Assembly (NCBI RefSeq): GCF_030272615.1 | Contig: NC_081411.1 | Span: 186,930,449-186,994,448, forward strand | DNA from: Cryptomeria japonica | Taxonomy: Eukaryota > Streptophyta > Pinopsida > Cupressales > Cupressaceae | Reading direction: 5' to 3' | Length of the DNA: 64,000 nucleotides | In this document: positions 34,721-46,190 of the stretch, one piece after another | How positions within the stretch are numbered: position 1 is the first letter of the stretch | How the letters are laid out: each line of letters begins with the position of its first letter | The notes under the pieces: generated by a model | Seen by the model: only the letters and a program-made list of their open reading frames with translations | What the model was told of the DNA's origin: nothing | The model's database searches: none | Program-made: the position numbers and the translations under genes

Positions 34721-37700
34721 TTATAATGCACGTTCTGCTAACTTTGATATTATAATGAGTAATTCCCTCATTATCGACCAAGAGGGATGAGAGGTCCCAT
34801 TGAGACACTTAATAATATTGTTGGAATCCCCTTCGATCCAGAGATGGGTACAGTTCCATTTTTTGGCTAGAATAATGCCTTGAAGGGCTGCCATAGCTTC
34901 CGCCTTATGATTGGTTTGAATGCCAATAGGGACAGCAACCATACCTTTGCAAATGTCTCTGTCGTCTCTGAGAATAGCTCCACAGCCTGAAGGACTTGGA
35001 TTTCCTTTGGCTACTCCATCAAAATTGATTTTAAGCCAACCATGGGGAGGGGTTTGCCATTTAACTTCAAGCCTTTTATTGTGGTTGATATTATGACCAT
35101 CAGTGATCTTCATATTACAGGCTCTTAAGATATTTGACTCCAAAGAGTTGTTTGAGTAACAAGAGACCTCCATAGTTCCCATATTTTCCTGAATAGCCCT
35201 TTGAATTTTCTGAAAAACAATGTCTTGATTTAAGGACACATCCCTAAAAATTCAGTTGTTTCTTTCCTTCCAGAGACCCCACAGAATGTGAGGCAGAGAG
35301 AGCTACCACATACACCTCAAAAAAGAGTTGGTCCAATGAATTTGCCAGGAAGAGAACAAATCTCTAATTTTACTAGGAAACACCCAAGCAAGACTAAAAC
35401 TTTTGAGGAAGCTTTCCCAAACAGAGGTTGAGAAAGAATAGTGGAGGGCAAGATGGTCCACTGACTCTTCTTCTTGAAAGCACAACACATACCTATTTGG
35501 AAGGGCAAAACCTCTGCATTTAAGGTTGTCAACAGTAAGGATCTTATTCTGGAGAATAGTCCAGAAGAACATATTGATTTTAGGAGTTAGCCCTTTTAAC
35601 CAAGCTTTAGACCAGAAAGGATTCATAGGAGGGGAGGGGGAGAGGATACAATACATCGAAGATATAGTAAAGGTACCTTTGGGGTTATATCTCCAGATCA
35701 AGGAATCCTCCTCCTTATTCAGCCAGATAGCAGATAGTTGGGTTTTGAGCTTGGAGAGACTGGGATGAATACTATCAATGTTCTGCCAGTTGTTCCCATC
35801 CCAGTAATCTGCCACTAAGGTACCAAAAGAGCCAATACAAGAGGGGGCATGGGAAGCCCACTCATAGAAATCCATTAGGGGTTTGTCAAAAAGCCAGGGA
35901 TCCTCCCAAAATCTCACTTTTCTACCATTTCAAAGTTTCCATGTCACACCTTTAGTATACACCTCTTTACATTTAGAAACATGGTTCCAAATATGAGATC
36001 CATTTATACTAAGATCCGAATTAAGAAAAGAAGATAGAGAAGAGGACAGAAGAGAATACTTACTTCTCCAAATTTTGCACCATTCAAAATTAGAGTTAAA
36101 CCATCTCCAAACTTGTTTTGATGAGAGAGCTTCATTTAAAGTGCGAATCCTCCTAATCCCCAGACCACCTTTGCTTTTTGGCTTGCAGACCTGATCCCAT
36201 GCCACCAAGGACATTCCTTGCTTTTCCTCCACCCCAGACCATAGGAATCTTCTTTGAATTTTCTCAATAGCTTCAGCATACTTGACTGGAATTCTGAATA
36301 AGCTAAGAGCATAAATGGGGATACTTTGAAGAGTAGCCTTAAGAAGAAGGAGCTTACTAGCTTGACTTAAGAGAGCCCCTTTCCAACTTGCAAGTTTTTT
36401 GTGAAATTTATCAACCAGCGAACTCCAATAGGAGTCAGGAGGGGCAATCCCCATGGGGAGACCAAGGTAGGTAGTAGGAAGGTCAGCAATCTTACACTCC
36501 AGAATTATGTTGATCCTTTGTTGTCTTCTCTTCGGAGTGTTAATGAAAAAGATATCACTTTTGGCCCAGTTAATAAGCTACCCCGTTGCAGAAGCATATT
36601 TACACAAGGTATTCTTCATAACTTTAGCTTCTGAGATGCTTGAATCCCCCATAATTATTGTATCATCAACAAACTGCTGGTGTGAACAAATAAGGTCAGC
36701 AGAAGAAGGTTGGAGACCCTTAAAGGATCCTATCTACACCAAATTTTCCATGGTCCGTCCAAAGCATTCTGCCATAATAATGAATAGGATGGGAGAGATA
36801 GGATCTCCTTACCTAAGACCTCTTGAAGCTTGGAAAAAGGTTGAAGGAGAACCATTGACAAGAATAGCAAAGGACGTAGTAGTGGTAAGTTGGGATAAAA
36901 GATCCACAATTCTTGGGGCAAACCCAAAAGCAGTAAGGACTTTCTGTAGAAGAGACCAGTCCACCCTATCATAGGCTTTGGAGAGATCTAGCTTAAGAAT
37001 GAGACCCTGCTTCTTCGCTTTAACAAGAGAGTGAATATTCTCATGAACAGTAATAATGGAATTGAGAATTTGTCTTCAAGGAACAAACCCATTCTGCTGG
37101 TGTTTAATAAAAGTCGAGAGAATAGACAAGAGTCTAGAGTTCAGGACCTTAGATATGATCTTGTAAAAGGAATTGCAGAGGCTAATAGGTTTGAACTTGT
37201 CCAGAGAATCAGCACCTTGAATCTTGGGGATAAGAGCAATAAAAGTACCATTTATTTCCTTCAAGAGTTTTCTAGCCCCAAAGAATTCCTTAACCCCATT
37301 AGCAACATCAGTCCCGATAATGTCCCAGAACTCTTGAAAAAAGAGCATTGGGAAGTCGTCAGGACCAGGAGCTTTGTTTCCATCAAAGGAGAAAACAGCA
37401 TTTTCAATTTCTAAGGTGGAAGGAATGAAAGAGAGAAAATCATTATTTTGGGCATCAATGAGACGAGGAATGTTCTGAAGAAAAGAGAACTGAGCTTCAG
37501 CATCCAGACTTTGATCCCTTGAAAGGAGGTCCAAGAAATACCTCTTAGCTTCATTCCTTATTTCATCTTCCTTGACCAACTCCCCACTGTCCACAACTAA
37601 CTTGTTCATCCTGTTGGTAGTTTATGTTTGATAGTTGACATATGGAAGAATCTTGTATTCCTGTCTCCTTCCTTGAGCCATTTGCATCTTGATCTCTGCT

Positions 37701-38739
37701 TCTAGAACATTTCCTCTTTAGTAATAATATCATGGTAATTCTTAAGAATCTCATTCTCCTCAGCAATAGAAACAGTACTAAAACCATCCTTCTGGATCTG
37801 GTCCTGTATCTCTTTTAGGTTTTCCTGAATTTTACTCTTAGCCTCAAATATATTCCCAAAGTTGTTCTTATTCCAGATTCAGATGTTGTCCTTCACACTT
37901 TTGAGCTTCTTAACCACTTTGAACATTGTCGTTCCCTCAACTTGGATACTCCACCATTTTTTAATATACTTTCTAATATCAAGGTGAAGAGTCCACATTT
38001 TTTCAAATCTAAAGGGATAGTTTTTTCTTCTATTGATCAAATCAGCATTAAAAGTAACTGGAAAGTGATTGGAACCAACCCGAATATGTGCAGATAAAGA
38101 ATAGAAATACTGACTGTACCAATCATCAGAAATAAGAGTTCGGTCAAGGCGCACTTGAATAAGGTCATTACCATTTCTTCTATTTGTCCATGTGAAATTA
38201 CAACCCTGTATCTCCAAATCATTAAGAGCTAGAGAATTAATAAAATCCATGAGAGCCATTCTACTTTCCAACTGAGGCGGGCTGCCTCCAAATTTTTCCT
38301 CCTCTTTTAAAGGCGCATTGAAATCCCCCATAACCATCCAACTTAGATTTTTGAAACTTTCCCTAGCCTGTTTTATCCTTTTCCAAAAAGAGTTTCTAGC
38401 TTTTAAGGTATTAGGAGCATAAATGTTTGTGAGAACCCATGAAAAACCATCTTTAAGATGCTCAAATTTAATACAAGAAAAATTACCTTCCTGAAAAATG
38501 ACCTAGCCTTTAACAATGTTAAGATTCCAGATGGTAGCAATGCCTCCAGAAGCACCCTCAGAACTTCCCCCACTAATTTTACCATTTTTGAAAAACTTCA
38601 ATGATTCAACTTTTTCTCTACTCATTTTGGTTTCTTGAATGAGAAAAATGTCAGGATTGCTATCTCTTATCATATTCCTAATAATATCATGTTTATGGAG
38701 ATTGTTTAGACCCCTTAAATTCCAAGAGATTATCTTCAT
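34721..38739 (-). pseudogene. LINE 1 ORF2: endonuclease, reverse transcriptase, RNase H
   Basis: The APE-type endonuclease starts MKIISWNLRGLNN at 38739 and includes GDFNAPLKEEEKFGG (near 38330) and RVGSNHFPV. A frameshift lies between 37879 and 37609. RT follows: NKAPGPDDFP, LDLSKAYDRVDW, RGLR-stop-GDPISPILF and FVDD at 36662-36673. A thumb region and a zf-RVT domain (LTPKINMFFWTILQNK) come next. Last is RNase H (LKINFDGVAKGNP, NHKAEAMAAL, IEGDSNNI), ending at 34721. Stops near 37076, 36816, 36733, 36580, 35930 and 35303 interrupt it. The protein would nick the target and prime reverse transcription there. Confidence 0.93.
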
Positions 38740-38834
38740 AGTTACTTACCAATTCCCAGCTCCTTGAGAGTTTTCTGAGTTCCATCTGCTATGTTCTTGT
38801 TGGCCCCCATGTCTCTAACTTTGTGATTAGATGG

Positions 38835-40502
38835 TCACCCTGGGGAAGAGGAGACGTATCCCACATCAACTTGAGCTATTCTGCTGGATTTCCTAATCAA
38901 TGATATCGAGGGTGTTGCTACTTTCTTACTCCTATGTTTAGGCTGCTTCCATTCCGTTTCTGACACAGAAGCCACTTCCGGATTGGTTAGGATTTTGGAA
39001 CTTTCATCTTCATTACCCCATTTAGGAGTTTTGGACTCAGTTGAAATAATGTTTGCTATTCTTGAATGTTGATCCGAATCCAAAAGACTCAATCCCAAAA
39101 TTGCACACTTTTGGGCTTCTTGTATTTCAAAACTAGGTATGGCTACAGAAGAGTCTGTCCTTTCAACTTGTGGATCTGAGATCTCACCTTCCTCCAGCTG
39201 ATAGTCTCTAGCTTCTACTGCCTAATTTTCATATGTGTCATCCACCACTTCATCTTTTGCTTTTGGAGGATCATTCTGATCGTTCAAATCCATTTTCTGT
39301 GTAATTTTTATGGGACTAGCTTTGGTTGTTTCATTCCTATCTGCCTCCTGAACAGTGGGACTGAGGATAGAGTTTGAGGCTTCCTTTTGTTCCCCCAAAG
39401 GAGAAAAGCGATTTGGATTTTTTTCCTTATTTTCTATGTTTTTAACTTGCCACACCCTTTTCTCTAGCATATTATGGCTTTCAATCTGAGGTTTTAACTG
39501 ATTAGGCTCCGCCTTTTGCTTTTTTGGACAAGATTTTACCCAATGACCTACCTTCTTACAATGGAAACAAGCAAAAGGAATAGTTTCATATTCTATATGT
39601 TGCTTCCGGGTTCCCAATTTTGAAACTAGATCAATCTGTTTCGGCATATCTGCCTCAGGGGCTACTCCAACACAGAGCCTTGCATGGGTTAATCTTCTTT
39701 TTGAAGTAGTGACTGGGTCAATAGAGAGCAGCTCACCAAAAGAACTTGCTATTCCAGAGAAGATGCTTTCTGCCCAATACTCGAGAGGCAATCCTAGGAG
39801 TTTTATCCATACTGGAACCTGTGCCAAAATAGAATCATTCATATTTGATTTTGGATGCCATTTTCTTAGAACCAGGGCTATCTTTCCCACCATCCAGGGA
39901 CTCTCGCACAAGATCTTAACCTTATCTTCTTCACACGAAAAAGAGAAAGATAGAAGACCTTTGGGAAGAGCCGAGACCTCTACATTTCCTTTTAGAGCCC
40001 ATTTTTGATTAACAAAGGCCCTAACAACTTCAATATTTCGGCGCGGACCCATAAACTTCCCTACCAAGGAGTTCGACATACTGTTGATATTATGGTCCAG
40101 AACCTGGTTAGGGATGGAGATAGCAAACTTACCACCAGAAGGGTCAGAAATGTTCTTAACAGGAGGAAGGGAGGATTTACCAGTTGGTCTAGATCCAAAA
40201 AGGGAAGACCATTTTTTTCCCTCCCTCCCGTTATCCATGGAGTTTACAAGTGGCATAGGCCCCCCATTGGACCCTACCCCCAGATGTCCTAAAGAATCCA
40301 CTGTCACGACAAACAAAGTACCACCGGACTGTGAGTCAGCAATCGAAACTAGGAGGTCCGAGGGCTTGTCCTTATCGTCCATAGGACCAGCACCATTGAT
40401 CTGGCCGCTCTCACCATTGGAACCAAGGTTCCCACCTTGATGGAAATTTGAAATTTGAGCTCCCGCTCCTCCCTCTCCTCCCACTCCTCCCGCGTCTCCC
40501 AT
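38835..40502 (-). pseudogene. LINE 1 ORF1, nucleic-acid-binding protein
   Basis: ORF1 starts at ATG 40502 (MGDAGG) and runs in one frame to 38835 with a single TAG at 39222-39224. The N-terminal part is glycine- and serine-rich. The middle (about residues 150-290) has the DUF4283 pattern of plant LINE ORF1 proteins (LSFSFSCEEDKVKILCESPW, VPVWIKLLGLPLEYW). A CCHC zinc knuckle CFHCKKVGHWVKSC follows. The rest is polar and disordered. Such proteins bind LINE RNA to form the retrotransposition particle. Confidence 0.88.
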
Positions 40503-40530
40503 CCCTAAATCCACAAAACCTTCAATTGTG

Positions 40531-40546
40531 GGGAGCACATAATGTT
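40531..40546 (+). repeat. Right target-site duplication of LINE 1
   Basis: A second copy of GGGAGCACATAATGTT. The transposase frame interrupted at 32732 resumes right after it. Confidence 0.95.
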
Positions 40547-43353
40547 GGAAATCATTGTTCCAATTATTTTATCATCTAATAGTCATCTACATTTAATTAG
40601 AAATATTGCAGTAAAATGGTTATAATAATTATGTAATGTTTTTGTTCATTCGATTAAGTAAGTACCAAGTTAAAGATATGAATGTATATATTGGGCCTCT
40701 TATTGACGAGTTGTTGGAGTTATGGAATGGTGTCACTATGTATGACATCTCTAGACCAATAGGACAAAGACAATTTCAATTCCATGAGATGCTTGTATGG
40801 ACAATACACGATGCCTTAGGGCTAACACATTTTTGTGGTATGTTATAGTGTTCAAGTTGGGCATGATAATTATAATTAAAAAAATTAACATATTTAATCC
40901 AATTATACATTATCTTGTAGGTCTTCAAATTAAGGGAAAAATTGCATGTCCAGTTTGTGGTCCAAAGATGAAATCTCGTCATTCAAAAAGTTTAGGAAAG
41001 CAGGTGTTTGATAAGTATAGGCACTTTCTCCACAAAAATCATAAGTATCAAAATACTAAAAAACATATTTTCAATGGGAAAGAAGAGAATACATCAAAGC
41101 CACGAAGAATGACACCTCACATGTGGAAGTTGAAATATAATAGAATTAATTGTCAAGGTAATGTCATTCCATCTAATGGTTTATGTCATAAAACATCTTT
41201 TCTATTGTGTTTTGTTTATTGATGATGTGATTGATGATCGTGAAGGTCATTAAGGCACTAATGACCACCTTCCTAAGGGACTTAAAAGTTATCCCTGACA
41301 ATTTAGTAGGTTGCCCTACTATGAGCAGTTACAAATTCTGGATTTGTTTGATACTATGCATATTGGAAAGAATATAACAGAGACATTATGGAAAATATTG
41401 GATGGAAGGCGTGACAAAGAAAAATTTGTCAAAATTTGTAGTGACATTCAGGAATCCAATCATGCAATGAAAAATGTCATTCAATCAAATAGCCATGGAG
41501 ACCAAATTAATATAAGTGACCCTCCTTAGTTATTAACAGACTAGCAAAGTGATGCTATAAAAGAAGTCATACGAAAAATTCAATTTCCCACGGGATTTGC
41601 TGTGAATATAAACAATCTCATATCAAAGAAAAGTGAATTTGGGCCAGGGTTGAAAACGCATGATTGACATACCTTCATTAAGGTAATTCATGTTCTTGTG
41701 TTTTTACTATATATTTGTATACTGCCCATGTACTTTTCATTGTATTATGTTAGAACAAAATGAAAAGATAATTTTATAATTGTTGCAGTACGTTCTACCT
41801 CTATCTCTCCCTGACGACTTCGACAATAATGTCACGCAAGCCATATGTGATCGTGGAAAATACATGAGGTAAGTAGTGATATTTGTTCAGTTCATTGTAT
41901 AGATATTATATTTACGATTTGTTTTACTTATTATGTAATATATTTTTTTACGTCTTGAATATCTTGTAGGTGGTTGTCATGTACATAAATCCATAAAGAA
42001 GATATTAAATATTGGAAGATAAAAAATCCTCATCTAATGTGTGAAATGCAAAAGTGTCTACCTTCAGTTTTTTTCAATGCACAAGAACACTACCTCATAC
42101 ACCAACTTGAGGAGATTGAATTGTGTGAACCTGTACACACTAGGTCAATGTGGATGGTTGAGAGGCACTTGAAATTTTTGAAGGCTTTGGTTCAACAAAG
42201 AGCACATCCTAAGGGTTCTATGGTGGAGGGATATATGTTATACCAGAATATGGTGTACATTTCTGAATATCTTCCTAAGTTTGTAGAAAAGATCCACGTG
42301 GATCGCATTTGGGATCCCAACCTCATTAACAAATTCGAAGGGGATTACTTGACGGGTAAGGGTAGATTGAGGAAAGTGAGAGGCAATTATAAGATGTTAT
42401 TGTAGTTAATTAATTCTTAATCTTCAAAATAAATCGGTTGTAAGACGTCTATTTATTTTTTGTACAGTTAGTCGAGAGAGGGATGCACTACATTTGTATA
42501 TTGCAAACAATCTTGATAGGATGATGGTATGGATTGAACGTTGTCAACATTTTGGTCACACATTAACATGGGAAGGTGTGGCTTCATTGGTTAAAGAAGC
42601 TCATCATAATGGAGATTCCAATGTTACACAAAGGGAAATTGATTTAGCATATGGTTTAAGAGATAAACAGGTACGTATAAATTTATTAATCACCCTTATG
42701 TTTATCAACTCATGATGCAATAATTTTTACATGTATGACATATCGCAGGTCAAACACCACAACGCTATGTGTTGCAATGGTCATAAATTTTACATCAAAA
42801 AGTTGGATGACATAAAGCAAACTTGTGATTCTGGGATAATTGCAGTCTTTGAGGTGACAAATATTTCATTGAGAAACAACATACATCCTCAAGAGTCTCA
42901 AAATCGATACTATGGCATTTTGGATGATATACTTGAGTGTGACTTTAATTCCTTCAAATTAGTTTTGTTCATCGTCAAATGGTACAGGCTACGATTGAAT
43001 AAAAATAATCTTGATAGAACTATTATTGAACATGATAATGGTTTTACAATGGTTAATGCAAGGTCGTTTGAACCAGTTGGGGATAAGCCCTATGTTATCC
43101 CAAGCCAATGTGAGCAAGTATTTTACTCATAGGTTCCACATAAACTAGGTTAGTCATTTGTTGCTAGACATGATCCAAGAGGAAGGTTGATAAAGTATAA
43201 TGTGATGGAAGAAGAAGATATCGAAGAAGTAGAAGATGATGTAGATGATGATCACGATCGACAGTTACTCAATGATGATGAAGAAGAAGAAGTTGTTGAT
43301 GATGGTGGTGGTGGTGGTGGTGGTGGTGGTGGTGGTGGTGGTGGTGGTGGTGG

Positions 43354-43404
<51 letters not shown>
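40547..43404 (+). pseudogene. tnp2: CACTA tnp2 transposase, 3' exons
   Basis: This continues the transposase right of the LINE. 40655-40848 holds KDMNVYIGPLIDELLELW and QFQFHEMLVWTIHDALGLTH. 40921-41155 holds KIACPVCGPKMKSRHSKSLG. 42037-42405 carries a domain like DUF4218 (CEPVHTRSMWMVERHLKFLK, EYLPKFVEKIHVDRIWD). 42731-43132 resembles DUF4216 (NRYYGILDDILECDF). Exons are separated by AT-rich introns with plausible GT/AG borders, and several stops interrupt them. The end is an acidic tail in which a (GGT)17(GAT)16 microsatellite encodes runs of Gly and Asp before TGA. Confidence 0.85.
43304..43402 (+). repeat. Compound (GGT)17(GAT)16 microsatellite in the tnp2 tail
   Basis: Perfect GGT repeats at 43304-43354 change directly to perfect GAT repeats at 43355-43402, then GAA TGA. 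Both are in frame with the transposase tail. The purity suggests recent expansion. Confidence 0.95.
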
Positions 43405-43405
<1 letters not shown>

Positions 43406-44383
43406 TGAAATGTGTGAGGTATGTGATTAGTATATTATATATTTAATATTAATTTCTTGAAAGAAATTTATTTGACTTATATGGTTACATAATCAATTCA
43501 TTATGTTTTGAATTCTAATGCCATTACATAATTAATTCATGATGCACCTTTTAATGTTTTTAATTCATGTTCCACCTCTAGCAGGTCCTAATAGTATAAC
43601 TATGCCACCCCGAGGAGATGGAGATAGGGAGAGTGTCTATTTATGTGACATTTTTTAAACTTTGGGTTTATTTATGGAATTTGGATTGTTTATTAGCTAT
43701 GTGATGGATGTTGATTTAAAATACATATGTGATGGGTTACATGTTTATGATGATACATGTGACATTTTTTGAATTTTGTGTTTATTTATAGAATGTAGAT
43801 TGTTTATTACCTATGTGATGGATGGTGATTTATGATACATGTGTGATGGATTACATGTTTATGATGACACATATGTGATGCTAATTATGATGATCAATTA
43901 CATATATGATGATACATATGTGATGCTTATGATGCTTATGATGCATATGTAGTTATTTATTATCAACTTACAAATGTAATGCTTATGATGCTCAATTGAT
44001 GGTGTTGATTTCATGTATATATTTTGTGTAATGTTGTCACCCTTGGTGGGAACAGGTCATTGACTACAGACATCGTCATCCCTTTATTTGAGGATCCTGC
44101 ATAGTCTACATAAAGTAAAGGTAAGGAATTAAAAAACTTACAATGATTATGATGACAGTATCTTTTTTTTATTTAATACTCTTTTTGTCTACAAAGTTCA
44201 TGTTGTTCATGTTGTGTACTATGTAATTTTTATCTAACATAAGATAATTGAATTACATGTGCGGGAACTTGAACCCCTTTGACGAGGATCCTGCATAGTC
44301 TCACGGATCAACAGGTATAAGTCAATACACCCTATAGAAACAATTTATTTTATAAAAAAAAAATGGAAAACAAAATTCTTCAG
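43405..44383. other. Non-coding gap between tnp2 and the SET exon
   Basis: AT-rich DNA with a tandem duplication of about 122 bp (43645-43766 and 43767-43890, sharing TGTGACATTTTTT and ATGTTTATGATGA). A short repeat GAGGATCCTGCATAGTCT occurs at 44091 and again at 44285. It may include promoter or small exons of the next gene. Confidence 0.5.
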
Positions 44384-45294
44384 TTTTTCAAACCTCGACA
44401 TTAGCAGCAAATCTAATACAGTTATCAACACTTGAGGCCCTAGTTGGACTTATTCAAATTTTAATCTCAACATCAACTTTAGGGCCAACTTCTTCATCAA
44501 CATTACCCTCATTTGCCAAATATCACTCTCATTACCAACTAACTCTCTCATTTGATGGAGTGCAAGTACCACCAAATAGGTATTTGTCAGATGTGTCTTC
44601 CTCGAGTGAGGGAAATGCAAGAATAGAAAATGAAAGTGAGACATGTAGTAGGTCTACAATAGGGAGATCAACTAGAAGAAAATTCAATAAACGCATGAAA
44701 TTTTTCCTTGGTCAAGGGGGGTCATGTTCTTATGATGATGAGACCAAATGCGACACTGAGGTGCCCTTGAGGTACAAACATCTATAGAAACAATGGGTAT
44801 CTAAGGAACTTCCTCCAATAAAAATCAATTTTTGTGTTAACGATAGAATATATCACATAGAACCTTCGTCGTTACATGGTTTGGGCCTATTTTCCATGGA
44901 CGACATAAAGGTCTGTTACAACAAAGTTGTTGAATTGATGGAGTTTGTTGGACCTTGTTACAATTACAGTAATTGGATGCAGATTGTTCGATATAAAAAA
45001 AGTATGCATAGGTATGCACTATCAACAAATTATATACAAAAAAAAGATAATGATCAAAGTAAACGAGTGGTTGTATACATTTATGGAAGGCCAAAAGCAA
45101 CAGGGAATATTGCAGGTTTTATAAATAGTACGTGACCTGGGTCAACTAATCAACAACCCAATTTCATATTTGAGTTGTGCGAGGGAAATCATGTATTCGT
45201 ATGTGCGATAAAATCAATAAGTGTAGGGGAAGAGCTGCTAATCGATTACAATTTGAATCATATAGATACAAACAAAGTTACTATCATGGGGGTG
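44384..45294 (+). pseudogene. SET-domain exon inside the CACTA transposon
   Basis: One plus-strand frame from an acceptor (ATTCTTCAG) to a donor (GTATGT at 45295), with only a TAG (44785) and a TGA (45133). After a Ser-rich, low-complexity N-terminus and KRMKFFLGQGGSCSYDDE, the SET pattern appears in order: GLGLFSMDDIK (44878 on), a central part with YALSTNYIQ and RVVVYIYG, then GNIAGFINS followed by PGSTNQQPN (45103-45162) and GEELLIDYN (45226-45252). These correspond to the GxG cofactor loop, the pseudoknot NHS/PN segment and the catalytic-Tyr segment of protein-lysine methyltransferases. No pre- or post-SET cysteines are visible. It sits between tnp2 and TNPA-like exons in the same orientation, so it may be an extra transposon gene or the 5' part of the second one. 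Confidence 0.72.
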
Positions 45295-45439
45295 GTATGT
45301 ACTATATACCATTTAAATTAACCAACCTCCAATTAATGACTCCAATATACCATTTTATTATGAAGTTTTTTTGCTAAGTCTATTGGTTTCATTTCGCTAA
45401 CATTTTTATATTTTTTCTTTGTCATAGGGGATATGGATC

Positions 45440-45811
45440 CATCACATAGCACAGACAGGGATGTAGGTCTTGACACTTCTACCGAGTAGGTTAACCTCAT
45501 TGTAATTGTACAAATTAGATAGAAGCAAATTGTTACATTATTATGTTCTTTTTTTGAGTGTTTTAGAGTAATTTTGTAATTGTTAATGATATTCTTGTCA
45601 CAAATGGATGTTCAGGGAAAGGGAAAGGGAGCTGCAGTACCTGAGCACCTCTCTAGGGATGTGGACTCAACAGGATTAACCGATGATGACCCTGCAAATT
45701 CCACAAACCCTATGGAATTGATAAAAAAAGTCTATTAGAAAAATTAGTAGAGAGATTGTTGCTTTGGCATCCGCGGAGCCTCAGACTGATGAGATACGAG
45801 AGAGGGAGCAA
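45440..45811 (+). pseudogene. Exon pieces between SET exon and copia insertion
   Basis: A short piece after a TTTGTCATAG acceptor (MDPSHSTDRDVGLDTSTE) and a second one near 45606 (MDVQGKGKGAAVPEHLS, then after a shift at an A7 run ISREIVALASAEPQTDEIRE). They read like low-complexity TNPA-type sequence. The second is cut at 45811-45815 by the copia insertion and continues at 48634 toward a GTAAGT donor. Confidence 0.5.
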
Positions 45812-45815
45812 AATT

Positions 45816-46190
45816 TGTTAGAGTATTTGGGTCTTTACTTGATTAATTAAACTATATTTGTTTAATTATTTAAGTTCCCTTTATCTCTTTTACACTTAAG
45901 CTAACTTTAGGTGCATAATAATTAATTATTTTATTAATTATTATGTGCAAGCTTAGGTTTTCCTTTTTAGGGTTTCTTGACCTATTAGAGGTCATCTCTT
46001 ATTCTTTTCATTCTAAGATTAAGAATTATCACATTACAGATTTTGTGAATACTGAGCTCTCATCTTTTTGAGCATATTTTATGTGTATTGGTTTTTCTGT
46101 TATTTGCTTCCTTGCTTCTCCTTGTAACAGGTTATTCAACTTGCAGAGATCATTTGGGCTCCTATGGTGTTGTGTTTCTCAACTCTCACA
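45816..46190 (+). repeat. 5' LTR of the copia-type element
   Basis: Starts TGTTAGAGTATTTGGG, ends CTCTCACA. It contains an AT-rich palindrome with 13-bp perfect arms and a 6-bp spacer (45914-45945). Confidence 0.93.

Larger units (their letters stand above)
32733..40530 (-). mobile_element. L1-clade LINE with a third ORF, inserted in tnp2
   Basis: A 7798-bp insertion between perfect 16-bp duplications. Order on the minus strand: ORF1 (DUF4283 plus CCHC knuckle), ORF2 (endonuclease, RT, zf-RVT, RNase H) and a further ORF of about 570 codons. The 5' UTR would be under 30 bp, so it is either near full length or slightly truncated. The 3' end has a stem-loop (GGTTTCGG / CCGTAAAACC) followed by TATTTTTCATTCAATTAG and then the duplication, with no poly(A). 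ORF2 has one frameshift and about seven stops, so this copy is dead. Confidence 0.93.
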
